In this document: positions 1 through 13,507 of the stretch, piece after piece
How positions within the stretch are numbered: position 1 is the first letter of the stretch
Layout: the number at the start of each line of letters is the position of its first letter
Source: Paraescarpia echinospica
Lineage: Eukaryota; Annelida; Polychaeta; Sabellida; Siboglinidae
Assembly: GCA_020002185.1 (NCBI GenBank)
Contig: CM034534.1
Coordinates: forward strand, 35,139,559 to 35,203,558
Direction: 5' to 3'
Length of the DNA stretch: 64,000 bases
Notes under the pieces: generated by a model
Told to the model about the DNA's origin: nothing
The model's input: only the letters and a program-made list of their open reading frames with translations
Database searches by the model: none
Position numbers and translations under genes: made by a program

Positions 1-3000
1 CACACACATTGAGGAATTTCCTGCCAATTTTCAAATGGATGCAGCGTTTTATAAGCGACATATGCTCTGAAGATGTAGTTTATGCAACAATTTATTCGAA
101 GAGAACAGTTTTTTTATATGATATTAACACTAGAATTTAAACAAGTGTGTTATATTGTCAATGTTGATATTGGTATTTACCATACACTTGTGTTAAAAAA
201 GCATATTTCTGTTAAACATTGTAAAGTTTTTACTGTTGATTTGCATGGTTTCCTAATCATGTTGAGATCCGCTGTCTGATATGTTCAATTTTTTTGGATA
301 CATCAGTCATAGCCATCATAAAGATAAAAAACACCTTTAAAATGTCAAGAATGTGTGCTACTGGGTTGTATGGTTTCATCGAACATTGATGAAAATGCAG
401 CTTTAAGAATGTTTGAAAGTGTGACATAAAAAAGTGCCTATTTTGAATGTTCTATCAAAGCATTAAAAAGTGTTTGCATGCAGTAATAATAAAATACATA
501 CTATTCTTTATGTTATGAAGGAAAACATATTTTTTACAGTCTAGAAATTGTGTGTCACAGTCGTGATGCGTTCCGTTAATGGCAGTCATAGCGTAATATT
601 AGTACCAATTATTTTCACTACATTTCCAACTATTTTGTGGCGTAATCACGTATTTTATACCATCCAAAACAAGTGGAAATTATTTTTCGCCAATAAATCA
701 CAACTGTTCGTCCCATCAAGAAACCGGACTACTTCCAAAACTGTGCGAAGGAAAACCAAGCAGATATCATGTGACAGCATACAAATGGTCATGTGATTCG
801 ATGTTGCCACCGTTTTCCGATGAAGGAGATAAGATGGCATCAAATATCACAGCTATGCTACCCCTTCATGATTTTTGATCCCATTGTATTTATGCATCAA
901 CTGTATTATTATTGTATCAATGCAGTGAACTTTAATTTATTCTGAAAGCTAACTAAAATCAGTCTTCCTTTCCTGATTCCACTGTTTTTACTTATATTAT
1001 TGTAACGGTCATGACTTTTGACAAAGTCCATTAATTTGGATCCTTATCTCCTCTAGTTCTACATCTTTCTTTATTCAGATTACACAGTAATGTTACATCT
1101 AAAACCCTTAAGCATGTTAAAATCATGCCATTCACAAGCAAAATTGGCAGTTGCAAGGAGTAAAACACTGCAATGTACGAGAATCTTGAGAAAGGTTTGT
1201 TTACAAATGTCTGTGTATGATATATATATATATATACAGATATATCCCAATGGTTATTTTTTGATTATCAATATAGCTTCAGTGATATTATATTTGAAGC
1301 AATAGCTATGTTCAAATATTGATTTTGACAGGTGAGACTGTGTTTATTGTCATAAAATGGTACACAGTTTCCATAGATTGTCAGATTCTAATATTTTTTT
1401 CAGTGTGGTAAATAGTGCTAACCGGGGCCAATAACTTGACATGGTAGCTTTTAAATATAGTTTTACTATATCAGAGTAAGTAAGTCTCAAAATGAATTCT
1501 TGAATGGTGTACCCTAACCATAAAACAACCCTTAACTGGTTCAAAGGAATACTGCAAGGATCATTTACTTACTGGAATGCTGCCATACACTTACTACTAA
1601 GTTCTGGATTTTATAGTAGACTACGCCTTGACTGAACAGTTGCCCATGGATGACTAACTATAACATTACAAGCAACTCTTTCCATAAAAAACTTAACAGA
1701 GTGAGACATTATTAGGAGGAAACTGCACAGTGTACACCATGGTTGTTAATCAAGCCATACTGACAAATGGAAGGTATGGAATGGCATAAGCTTTACTGCA
1801 AATGGACAACAGCAACAGACCTTTAGAAATACATACAGAGAGCTCTGGACACTACATGATAAATGTTGTAATGGCCACCAACGTATGCAGGATTTGTTAT
1901 TGAGGGGGGATTTTTTCATGTGAGTTCTGCCCTGTCCCACTGTTTGGGGGTTGTGGGTGTCACCAGCTGCAACCATTGGGGGGACGACTGTCTCCCTCAC
2001 CACCCAATACCGTTGGTGGTCTTGGCTAGGATAAGTGAGATCTAAAAGGGAAAAAATTGATCACACATAATTTCCTTCACATTGGTTGCAAAGCAAGACA
2101 TTTGTCTCCAAAGTCCAAGTCCTTGGTTCTTTTTAAAAATCGTTCTGACATCTATAAAAAGAAGTGTGTTGGGGACATGCCTTGGTGCATGTTGAAAGGA
2201 TGGATCTATGGTCCAGTGTTCTGTCAGTGGTAACATACACCACCTGTATGATGCAGATCACAATACCACAGTGAAATCCTATGTAGGTCTACTGCTTATC
2301 TGCACACAGTTATTGTGAGTCAACCTTTCTAGCTAGTAGTTTACATAGATCACCTGCGAGCAGTCACAGAGTAGATGACTGATCTTCATGTCACTAACTC
2401 ATTAGATACCTCTTCGGTATTTCTTAATATTTTTTATGAGTACCCATGAAAAATAGGACAATGATAATTGGGACTACGATGGAAATATCATGAAGAATTA
2501 AGTTTTTTTGTTTATCAAGATCAGCAATGCCATAAGATACAGCAAATCATGGGCATTCACAGCTGAACAGAAGCTACAGAACTGTCTAAATCTATCGTAT
2601 CTACAGAGGTTTTTATGTGATTTATGAGCCGCGAAGACTACATCTGAACCCAACATTTATTCAGCGAAAAACCTATCACAGTGACACATGAAAAAGCACA
2701 TGTCTACGAATGAAACGCAGACAAAAAGCATCAAGCTAATGTGTTTGGCCTCCATTACTACTGAATGTAGTGATACCTGGTGAATGGAACAGGAACTACT
2801 CAGTCACGAGCAATGGATTGTACAGTTTGCATAAGACTAAATAAAAACTGCACAACTTAAGACTACATAAAAACTGCACAACTTAAAGTATTTCAATTGC
2901 TTTTTAAATAGCTACATATATTGTATCTAAACTACGATAAACAGACTTGATAAATGCAAAGACATAGTACATTAATGTTATGAAACAAGAATAAAGTTAT

Positions 3001-3796
3001 TTTTAATAACATCTGATCTGTGTAAATATTACATTAAGCACAAACATTTAAAACAGCTCATCTCTGGAATTTTACAATACACACACTACATGAATTGAAT
3101 TGTGCAAAATGTTGTATTTCATAAACGTACATTCTTTCTAAATTTATGTTGTCCAACAAGATGAACAACTTGCAACTAATTATGACTTTCGCAGGTATGC
3201 CACACTGGATTCACATGCATCATTCAATTTAATGGGAACACATAAACTTTTACTGCCAGCAGTGAAAATAAACGACAGTTATTATGCAGTTAAACAAACC
3301 ATAAAACCATCTAGGCAACAACTTGCTAGTCTGTTGTTTTTACATTTTATTGACAACATTTGTACCGTATTATACCTGCAGGCATGTAGCCTTGTCTTGA
3401 TCACACATATACCAAATGGAGTACACGCACAATAACATTCCCAGTTTTTTTCAACATTCAGTTGGATAGGTCTAGCACAGGTCTGTACATTGTGTGAAGT
3501 ATTTAGCACTAACTGGGAGATCAACTCCTTTTAAAGGGGGATGTCTTAAGCCTTTTTCCCAACAAAAGAAAACAACTAATAATATATGAAGTTGTAACTG
3601 TTGAAACAACTTTCTAAAACATTATGGGATTTGAATTCAGTATCATTAGAGGGTAATAACTCCATAGACCATATGAAATAAGCAAGCCTGCATTCTCATG
3701 ACGTTCAAAGTTGACCTAGTATTAGTGGGAAACCACTGCTTTACACTGCTAATGTACACCACTGCAGTAGTGTACACAATGTTACTACAGACAGAG
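1..3796. other. Non-coding stretch left of the 53-bp minisatellite
   Basis: I see no convincing gene. Open frames are short, AT-rich and unlike known proteins. Minor structure: a short TA run near 1217-1240 and a 26-bp tandem duplication around 2838-2890 built on 'aaaactgcacaactta'. The stretch is downstream of KDM3 exon 2 on the minus strand, so it is probably KDM3 intron 2 or holds unrecognised later exons. One weak minus-strand exon-like segment (about 733-650) is listed under findings. Confidence 0.6.
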
Positions 3797-5500
3797 GGGA
3801 TATTGCATGAACCTGGATGTTGTGTATGCTCCATCAACAGCTATGCACAGGGATATTGCATGAACCTGGATGTTGTGTATGCGCCATCAACAGCTAAGCA
3901 CAGGGATGTTGCATGAACCTGGATGTTGTGTATGCGCCATCAACAGCTATGCACAGGGATATTGCATGAACCTGGATGTTGTGTATGCGCCATCAACAGC
4001 TAAGCACAGGGATATTGCATGAACCTGGATGTTGTGTATGCGCCATCAACAGCTATGCACAGGGATATTGCATGAACCTGGATGTTGTATGTGCGCCATC
4101 AACAGCTAAGCACAGGGATATTGCATGAACCTGGATGTTGTGTATGCGCCATCAACAGCTATGCACAGGGATATTGCATGAACCTGGATGTTGTGTATGC
4201 GCCATCAACAGCTAAGCACAGGGATATTGCATGAACCTGGATGTTGTGTATGCGCAATCAACAGCTAAGCACAGGGATATTGCATGAACCTGGATGTTGT
4301 GTATGCGCCATCAACAGCTATGCACAGGGATATTGCATGAACCTGGATGTTGTGTATGCGCCATCAACAGCTATGTGCAGGGATATTGCATGAACCTGGA
4401 TGTTGTGTATGCGCCATCAACAGCTATGCACAGGGATATTGCATGAACCTGGATGTTGTGTATGAGCCATCAACAGGTATGCACAGGGATATTGCATGAA
4501 CCTGGATGTTGTTGTGTATGCGCCATCAACAGGTATGCACAGGGATATTGCATGAACCTGGATGTTGTGTATGCGCCATCAACAGCTAAGCACAGGGATA
4601 TTGCATGAACCTGGATGTTGTGTATGCACCATCAACAGTTATGCACAGGGATATTGCATGAACCTGGATGTTGTGTATGCGCCATCAACAGGTATGCACA
4701 GGGATATTGCATGAACCTGGATGTTGTGTATGCGCCATCAACAGCTAAGCACAGGGATATTGCATGAACCTGGATGTTGTGTATGCGCCATCAACAGTTA
4801 TGCACAGGGATATTGCATGAACCTGGATGTTGTGTATGCGCCATCAACAGCTAAGCACAGGGATATTGCATGAACCTGGATGTTGTGTATGCACCATCAA
4901 CAGCTAAGCACAGGGATATTGCATGAACCTGGATGTTGTGTATGCGCCATCAACAGCTATGCACAGGGATATTGCATGAACCTGGATGTTGTGTATGCGC
5001 CATCAACAGCTATGCGCAGGGATATTGCATGAACCTGGATGTTGTGTATGCGCCATCAACAGCTATGCACAGGGATATTGCATGAACCTGGATGTTGTGT
5101 ATGCGCCATCAACAGCTATGCACAGGGATATTGCATGAACCTGGATGTTGTGTATGCGCCATCAACAGCTATGCACAGGGATATTGCATGAACCTGGATG
5201 TTGTGTATGCGCCATCAACAGCTATGCACAGGGATATTGCATGAACCTGGATGTTGTGTATGCGCCATCAACAGCTATGCACAGGGATATTGCATGAACC
5301 TGGATGTTGTGTATGCGCCATCAACAGCTATGCACAGGGATATTGCATGAACCTGGATGTTGTGTATGCGCCATCAACAGCTATGCACAGGGATATTGCA
5401 TGAACCTGGATGTTGTGTATGCGCCATCAACAGTTATGCACAGGGATATTGCATGAACCTGGATGTTGTGTATGCGCCGTCAACAGGTATACACAGGGCA
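3797..5500. repeat. 53-bp tandem minisatellite, about 32 copies
   Basis: The unit contains 'attgcatgaacctggatg' followed by 'gcgccatcaacag' and recurs every 53 bp (for example starts at 3801, 3854 and 3907). The array runs about 1.7 kb with very little divergence. A T/A variant, 'cagctatgc' versus 'cagctaagc', alternates in the first eight copies, suggesting a 106-bp higher-order dimer there, then becomes irregular. One copy near 4505 has a 3-bp insertion. There are no spacers between units. Because 53 is not a multiple of 3 the repeat passes through all three frames, so the short open frames inside it are not genes. Confidence 0.97.
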
Positions 5501-8500
5501 AGGAGCACAGTTGATTTTCCCATTGGTGGCCATGTTAATGTATTGTCTGATTAAAAGAAAACTAGACCTGAGAAAATTCTTAAATTTCTTTAGAGCCACT
5601 GCCATCATATCATTGATAAGCTGGTCAAATTTCTTCAAAATCACATACCTCTGTGACAACTCTTTTAAAATGGCATGCATGCATAATATTCATCAATATT
5701 TACCAAAATAGCCATGTAATTCTACACCATGTGTATATTATGTGTGAACAAAAATGGCAAAACATCACTCCGCCGAATACACTATTCACATGAAGTTTAA
5801 CTGTGCCATGACCCCGGCAGTTTGACCAGACTGGATCTGCAGCTTCAGGAGAAATGCCACAAGCAATAGTATTAATGAAATTGGTCACTGCAGATGGTGA
5901 CTGAAGATAAGGAATGTGGTGAGTTATGCCTGGGGCACAGGTGTGCTACTACTGATAGCAACTCAATCAGATACGGACAACAATGAACCAGTATCATGAT
6001 CTAGGTCACACAGTCAATGATTTATAAGTTGTTAAATGCAAACATAACTCAACATCTCATTGTTTGTTCACTTTGTTACTGTAGTTTACTGCTTGGTGCT
6101 GCATACATCAACGGCTAATCCACCAGCTAATCTTTAAGTTTAGTCAGTTTAATTTCACTCCAATCTTGCTTTCAAGTTAGCCCAACTACTCTGACTATGT
6201 ACCATACATGTGGTTTCATAGCAAACACAATGGTTGCTCTAAATCATGTTCAGCTAATACCATCACAAACATATGACATGAGGTAGAAACCAGTCATAGC
6301 CAGTACAAGCATGTTTAGTTGTAATGTTATTGTTCGAGTGCATAAAAAGCTAGGCAGTCAACGTGGCAATCATAGTTTTCCATTGTAACAAGCTTATTCA
6401 AAATGATTCAAGCAGAGACGAGCACTGACTCTGATCAGACTTCTAACATTAGAAACTAGACAGACGGGGAAAAGAATGCAACTGGCAATACCTATACACA
6501 AGGACAGAAGGAGCTCTAATGCTTATAGTGTGGGTGGGCAGGCATCTAAATGGCTAAATGGTGAGCAGCTAATGACCAAAGAGGTAACTAGCAGAATGTT
6601 GTTGGCTATCAAGTGGCCATTGCTGCTGATGGAGAAGTGACTGCTGGATTAGATAATGCAGCACTTGAGATCAGTGGGGAGGCAGAGTGACAGGGCCAGT
6701 AGGAATGTCATGCAGTGATCAAGGAAAGGGAAATACAGAGTGCCAACTCAAGTTAAATGGAGATCAACACCAGACATCCTTATTTGGAGGCATACAGATA
6801 AAAATAAAGGTTATAAATGAATAACCATTCAGAATGTGCATGAAATATGTAGGTATACCACTGATAAAACAAATGTACACAGTGAAAGACAGCAAATCAG
6901 CACTCAACGAATACATTGTACATAACACAAGGCAGGCTGACTGGATGGCACTAGACACAAGTAGGGAGAATTAACCCATCTCCTTGCTCACCAAACCACT
7001 AGTCAGCAGTCATACATGTAGTCATTGGATGCATTCTGCAATCATTGCCACTTTACTAGATCCACTATGCCATCAGCTGCATACCATGACAAGACAAGCT
7101 GCCTTCAGCCTCAGAGCTGAGCAATCGATTAAGTCTAATCTATAGGACAGTATCGTTTCTGATTGCAAAATGCCAATGCACCACTGCTCCACTGTCTGAC
7201 TGAAATTGTTTTGATTAGATCCACCAAGGCATTGTGCTGTGCTTAGAAAGCCACCAAGACCGGCGTCTTTACGCTGTCACAGTGAGCACGGCTGATCAAC
7301 TGGTGATCAAGATCATGCCAATTGCCAGTTTCCCATGGCTGGTGTCTGTCTATCAAGCAAGCCAGAAAAGTTTCAATTGGTATTGTTGAAATAGATCTAA
7401 CTTGCAGTCTTGTAGGTGGAGCAGACTGTAAGAAGATGTTGTGTCGCTAGCACACAGGCTACATGGTGCTGCAGTTAAAAAGTTTGGTGACACACTGAAG
7501 GAGATGAGATATGTTTGTTGTGCATGCTGGTGTCAATGCAGTCTTACACACAGTGAGTCACTGATGAATCAGCAACGACAAGGCACATGAGGACTATCAG
7601 CACTAGACAGACACATATTCTGGTATTCTGCTGCAATGTTTATGCAATTGCTACTTAGACAGTTCGCCTTCACTACTGCCAGCCTGGAAACCTTTCAGTA
7701 GCTAGGTTCAATGACTGTTAGTGCAGTTGCATGCAGTCGCCAAGAATCCACTTTCATAAGATTGCATCCAATACATCACATGATCATCAATTCTTGCAGT
7801 TTTTTTCGTCCAAACTGCCAATGTGAAATCCTGCTCTGCTCGTATGTATAATATAAAAAAGTAGCTGTCACCATGTAACTATCACTATGCACCTAATAAA
7901 ATGTTGACTCATTAAGCATTTGTTAGCTGCCAGACTGCCATTGTGTGCATCATCACTAAGTGCACTTAATAAACTTATATTACTTTTAAATTAGGTACCT
8001 GGTTGTCAAAAAAGTAAAATAAAACATGTTTTCCTGTACGTCATTCTGCACTGCCTGTAACGGATGAACCTGAAAAATGTATTCATTCTGTATCAGACGC
8101 AATTCATTTTTGCGAGGTGGCAGCACTACATATCAACTTGCTAGAGATTGCATCAGCAGAAAAACTTGGAGCAACACACAAAAGACAATGATGCAATAGC
8201 ATGGATAAATATTTACTAAAATCTTGAAAGGATTAACTGAAGCAACTGTTCATAGACAAATAGAGATATTTCAATGGAATTGAATGCATGACAATTTCTT
8301 TAAGAACTTCACTGAGGTACTGAGTTGAAAAATATGACCCAAAACAAGCCTCAACTTCTATAATTGATACATCTAAATGTTGTTTGTGTGTATAGAAATG
8401 GTCCTTTAACATAAGATAGACATGGAAGATCATCACATAAAATAATTTCAATTACATAATTCATATAATTATTTTAATACTGTGACTACATTGTGCATGT

Positions 8501-10675
8501 ACATTTAAAGATGTAAAGAACACTTTCAGAAATGACCATTTATATTTGTTTACATTATTACATTTACTCACTAAAATTTGAAGGAACGTTTGTTCTTTCA
8601 TATCCCTGTCTCCTGTCACTTGCTGTCCTACACCTCTAATGGACCAACCCACATTTCATGTATCACCTGCGATTAGGACCATAACATTTTATTATTTATA
8701 CATTGTTTTATTAAAACCACATATATTTTCGGTATAGTTGTGACGGGTCAATGGTTTTGTGCTCCCCTCAAGACCTGGGATCAAACCTCAAGCAGAGGTC
8801 AGCCCAGTACATCGAGTGCTACTGGCTGACTAGCCTAACACTAGGCACAGGTGAGGAAGTTGGAAGTGTGTGTATTTTTGAAGAAACAATAAAAGCTGTA
8901 GACCTATCCATCTGTAAGCAAAGCAAAGCAAAGCAAAGCAACGGCAACGCAACGCAACGTAACATAAGATAACGTAAAGTAAGTAAAAGATCCCACATAG
9001 GGTATATGTGTAACCTATTGCAAACTTGTGGACTCAGAGTAGGTGGTTTCTACATTTAACCTACCATAGATGTGAATACACTCACCTCAACACATTATAT
9101 AAAAATTATGTGTCTAATAAAGAGGCGTAAACTATTATGTGGAAGAAGAATCGCCTGTTAGGCTGTAACGCAGATACACAATTCCAAACTAATGTACTAT
9201 GCCATGTGTGAGTTTGTATTCCTCATGCCCTCTTTGGCACGCCTTGACTGAAAGGGATTAATAGAGCAAGAAAATACTCCACATAAGGGGGTTTGGCAGG
9301 CCTAGTTGCACTATACCACACAGCTAAGTGGGCACCGGGCCAGCCAGACCACAACAGCCCAGGCTGAGTAGGTCAGCATCTCTCTAGTGTTGACTATCAC
9401 AGACTACTTCATCTCCTTGTCAGTCAAGCCCCATGTGATACCTATCTGGATAATTGACCTTCTACAGTAAATAGTTACTGGGTAACTCTTTCTCAGAAAT
9501 ATGCAAAAACTCATTAAGACATACTAGTACTGGTGGAGTCAGCCAGCATATATCAGGATTGTTTATTTACAGCAGCCAAGTGGATATCCACATAAGCCAA
9601 AATAATGAAACATTCCCGACTGAGCAGCAGGAAGTGTGGTTGGTACACATTTCACACTGCATGCCACTTCCCAGACAGGCTATGAGGCCTACAATTTATG
9701 TATGAAGCCTACAATTATTGATTGTAGATGACCACACACTCATTTCAATTGTTCAGCTTATTTTCACAAATTATCAATCCTGCAGCATCAAACTGTTGTA
9801 GTATTCATCACCATCATGTACAGTAGTCATTTGAAGAGTGGCTCCTCATTTTACCCCATAGATATAAATCTGATTTTCTCTGTCAACTTTGGTGATTGTT
9901 CAGTGCTTTTCGTAACAACAATCCAAATGGTCCTGCATATCTAAAGTTGGTTATTGTCCATGTTCTGCCCCATAAATTAGGACTGTTTCTTGGCTCTAAA
10001 AAATCTATATAACCATTGTCGATAATAATGCTAACAAATGTAGCTAAACCGGAATGTACTGGACAATAACATGGATCTCTTCTCCACAGATGGAGGTAAA
10101 GACAGATGGTACACCTCTGACTGACCTTTATTGACCCAACTGACCAGAGTGCCATAAATCTATAATGACACAGGCACTTAGTCCCAAATAACACCAGCCA
10201 GAATGGTCAGCTGGATTAGGGGCCAGCTCAAATGGAAGGGATGCTATTCAGACATGGCAGGTAGGCCACAAAGCAGTCTTGAGTGGTGGCTGCACTTAGA
10301 AGAAGGGCAATGGGTACACAGATATATATATGTACAGACATGTCCTTTCGATCAGATATGTGTTCACGGCCCAACATCTCTAGACCAATGACACAGCCTG
10401 GGGCTGGTTTGAATGAACTCATGAAAACTCACACAAAACTGTACACAAATCACTCTGTCAGCTGTGGACAAATCACTCTTTATCAGACTTGCTAATGATA
10501 CTTCATTGTGCAAACATTAATAATATAGTGTGTCACGGGACTTGGACCAGGTCCAACTAATCTGAAATTTAGATTTTTACAATGCAGGTAAACGCACTTA
10601 ATCACTGGTGATTTTATTGGCTAAACCTCACACAGTTGATGAAGCACAATCGAGACACAAAACCTGACTGTCTGT
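5501..10675. other. Non-coding stretch between minisatellite and composite repeat
   Basis: No gene can be supported. An AAGCA/ACGCA-type pentanucleotide run lies at about 8914-8985. A minus-strand segment at about 5900-5765 looks somewhat exon-like and is discussed under findings. The remainder is unremarkable AT-rich sequence, most simply KDM3 intron 2. Confidence 0.55.
8914..8985. repeat. Degenerating pentanucleotide microsatellite
   Basis: AAGCA repeats pass into ACGCA-type and then ACGTA-type units, so the motif drifts along the tract. No coding meaning. Confidence 0.8.
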
Positions 10676-11739
10676 AAAAAATGGGCCAAGTGGCCCTGAA
10701 GTCCTTTGGACTAATACGTCTATATGTGACCCCGGCTGTTCTGTTCAGCAACTTTTTTTCTAATTTTGCATAGATGTATCTTAGGGTGCTGCCACTATAT
10801 ACAAGAAATCTGTATTTGATTGAATAATTCTAAGGGGCCCCCAAAGTGCAAAAGTTTTACATTATCTAGTGATGTGGAAGCACAATCGAGACACAAAACC
10901 TGACTGTCTGTAAAAAATGGGCCAAGTGGCCCTGAAGTCCTTTGGACTAATACGTCTATATATGACCCCGGCTGACCAAATGAGTGATAAGTCGGAAAAA
11001 TTGTAACATTGTTTTCTTGTAAAGGTTTAGTAGGGTGCTTTACACGGTTTCAAAAAATATGACTGCTACAAAAATTGGCAAAATTATGGAGCATTGAACA
11101 TGGTAGTGATCAAAAAGTGAAAATGAAGAAAACGGCTGTTGAAGTCTTACATTATATATGCAAATGGATTGCATGGAAATATTGCATGCACAACATTCAA
11201 ATGTGGCACACAGTATGTAATATGTATGTTATGTTGCAATGATACACTGGAAGTACAAATGTGCTGCTACAAAGACTTATCAAGTTATGCCAGATTATGT
11301 CTTTATGTGTAAAACTAAGAGAACAGATTATTTGAGAGCAAAACGTAGACTCACTGTTTGACACAGTTTAAAACCTACAGGCAACTGTCCAGTTTAACAG
11401 GGGTCTAGTGGCTTAATGCTGTCTGTTGACACAAGCTACAGCCAGTGACCAATTACACATTATCACAGTTTCCATTAAACAATAGCAGGCAGAGAATCTT
11501 AGCTCCACAGCTGGGTGTAATACACAACCAGAGCCACCACTGATTCATGGTCAAGTAGATTAGCTCAATGCACCAACTAAGACAATACACAACACTGTGA
11601 GTGACAGTGTTCAGAGTGAGGCCTAAGCAGTGTCCTCATTGCTGAATACATCAATTAAACCTGCCAAGTGGGTGACATTCTGCACAAGTCTGACCACATA
11701 CCTAAACAAAGCGAATGTAATAGGTGAAGAACAGGCAGT

Positions 11740-12180
11740 GTTCAAATAGGGGTATTGGTTGAATTGTATTTGTCTCGACGCAAAAGGTTTTATTGTGCCT
11801 TCATCGATTATAAGAAAGCATTTGATTTAGTACACCAGTCCTCCCTGTGGTCTAAGATAATTTCATGCGGTATTAATGGTATTGTGTTGAAAGTTGTATA
11901 CAACATATACAAAAATGCTAAATCATGTATAAATCAGGGCCAGGCTGTGTCAGCCTTCTTCTCATGTGATGTATAGGTATGGCAAGGAGAAAACTTGTGT
12001 CCATTGTTATTTGCTATTTACCTGAATCATTTTGAACACTGTTAGTCACAATTATAACGGACTTGACATGGCAGCTGGTGAAATTTACAACAACCTTAGG
12101 GATGATGATGTAGAAAATGTATGTTCTACTATATGCTGATGACACTAGAATGATTCAATCAAATACAGATTTCTTGCTTG
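11740..12180 (+). pseudogene. Non-LTR retrotransposon reverse-transcriptase fragment
   Basis: The frame from about 11755 reads 'FIDYKKAFDLVHQSSLWSK', the typical non-LTR RT block with the first catalytic aspartate, then 'SAFFSCDV', a stop, and 'WQGENLCPLLFAIYLN' (RQGxxLSPLLF block). A frame-shifted continuation near 12126 reads 'LLYADDT', the catalytic YADD box. No endonuclease, 5' part or connected C-terminus is present, and stops and frameshifts break it. A reverse-strand relative of the first half lies at about 52390-52200. It is a decayed LINE piece inside the composite repeat, not a gene. Confidence 0.85.
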
Positions 12181-12626
12181 TGTATAGCGGAACTATGTCA
12201 ACTCTTCTAATGGTTGACATTTGGTTGTTTCAGGTGTCAACTATATTGTGAATCTGTAATTATTAGTCTATATTGATACAATTGATTTACACAGTACCAT
12301 GTCTACACAAGGCATGGCAAGCGTAAACAGAACAGTAGAATGCATTTGACATCAATAAAGTGTAGGATATTTCACTCTATAGTTGTCCAGAATATTAATT
12401 TTCTATGTTTGTCACCTACAGGTGACAGAATATTAATTTTCTATGTTTGTAACCTACAGGTTTCTACAGACAATACATCTTTAACCAACAGACACCACAG
12501 TCACACCATTTTATAATAATTAAATGAACATCAAAACAAACACAACTTGCAATTATAGAAAATAAAAAAATAGTTTTGAAAATAAAAAGTGTTAGGCAAC
12601 TGTTCAGTCTAACAGGGGTCAAGTGT

Positions 12627-12888
12627 GTCTACTCTGCCTGGGTACTGTGACCAATTAAAGATTAGTCAAGGTCTCAATGGAACAGTAGCACTAGGCTGCA
12701 GAGTTTAGTCATAGTGTTGACTTTGTGGCACATTAAACAAAATCTACTGTTGGGGGTGTCTACTCTGCCTGGGCACTGTGACCAATTAAAGATTAGTCAA
12801 GGTCTCAATGGAACAGTAGCACTAGGCTGCAGAGTTTAGTCATGGTGTTGACTTTGTGGCACATTAAACAAAATCTACTGTTGGGGTG
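12627..12888. repeat. 131-bp tandem duplication
   Basis: Two nearly identical 131-bp copies (12627-12757 and 12758-12888), each beginning 'gtctactctgcctggg'. They differ at only a few positions, so the duplication is recent. The reverse-strand copy of this repeat at about 50430-50560 has one unit, so duplication followed dispersal. Confidence 0.9.
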
Positions 12889-13354
12889 GTCTCAAGGGCC
12901 CTTCTCAAAACCACATCACTAGATAATGTAAAACTTTTGTACTTTGGGGGCCTGTTAGGTGCCCTTAGAATGATTCAATCAAATACAGATTTCTTGTATA
13001 TAGTGGCAGCACCCTAAGATACATCTATGCAAAATTAGAAAAAAAGTTGCTGAACGGTTTCTGAGATACGGCAGCTAACGGCGGACGGCGGATGCAGAGT
13101 GATGGCAATAGTCCCTTGGACCTTTGGCCAAAGGACTAAAAATGGAAGCCGGGTTAATTAATCATGTAAAGGAAGTGGATCTGAATATTTGAAAGGTGTA
13201 CAGGCTTGGCTGGCACCAATAGAGAAGCATCCATAATTCATCTTGTTGTGCATCTATATTTCATAGCAGGTAATACTACTAATAGAGACATTTAATATGC
13301 AGCTGCCTATGTGCACGTGCCACCACTGCTGAAAGGATAGGAAGTGTGACTTAC

Positions 13355-13507
13355 AAGGGCTGACCAGTAGGTCTGTTCAGTACAGGCCTGTGAGTCGTCT
13401 CTGGGCGCTGACACCAGTGTGTTCTCCACAAGGAACACCTGGAATCTGTTGTAAATGTGTATCCACTCTCGCTGTTCCCAGTTGTGATCATCAAACTCCA
13501 CCAGTAC
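13355..13507 (-). CDS. KDM3/JMJD1-family histone demethylase, exon 2
   Basis: This is the second coding exon of a lysine demethylase 3 (JHDM2/JMJD1) homologue. Family members remove H3K9 mono- and dimethyl marks in the nucleus with a C-terminal JmjC domain, which is not in this window. The 51 codons open with 'VLVEFDDHNWEQREWIHIYN', then 'FQVFLVENTLV' and end 'TYWSAL'. This matches the conserved N-terminal KDM3 block (V-x-V-E-F-D-x-x-x-W-x-x-R-x-W-x-x-V/I-Y, then FLVExxLV) and its following W-P/S-A-L/I. Splice signals on the minus strand are clean: an AG at 13509-13508 and donor GTAAGT from 13354. Both ends are phase 0, and joining to exon 1 gives an ungapped alignment across the junction with the human KDM3A N-terminus as I remember it. 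Later exons were not found. Confidence 0.85.

Larger units (their letters stand above)
10676..13142 (+). mobile_element. Composite hairpin-ended repeat, copy 1
   Basis: The left end starts A-rich, then 'GGGCCAAGTGGCCC' (6-bp stem, 2-nt loop) and 'AGTCCTTTGGACT' (palindrome). The right end is the palindrome 'CCTTTGGCCAAAGG' followed by ACTAAAA, next to 'cggcggacggcgg'. The left-end module occurs twice here (from about 10676 and about 10912). Between the two lies an inverted copy (10739-10876) of the right subterminal region (about 12900-13055), so the element can fold back. Inside are a non-LTR reverse-transcriptase fragment (11755-12180) and a 131-bp tandem duplication. Copies with matching ends and interior occur at 24908-25834, 50015-53235 and 54540-55253. 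No transposase is visible. The superfamily is unknown; a non-autonomous fold-back or DNA-transposon-like element that captured LINE sequence is my inference. Confidence 0.75.

Noticed and set aside
3797..5500. CRISPR-like array
   Set aside because: Units are directly adjacent with no unique spacers, in a eukaryotic intron-rich window; it is a minisatellite.
8751..8972. Possible SINE or small protein near 8.75 kb
   Set aside because: A B-box-like word is present but no A box at the right distance and no second copy; the tail is a pentanucleotide microsatellite.
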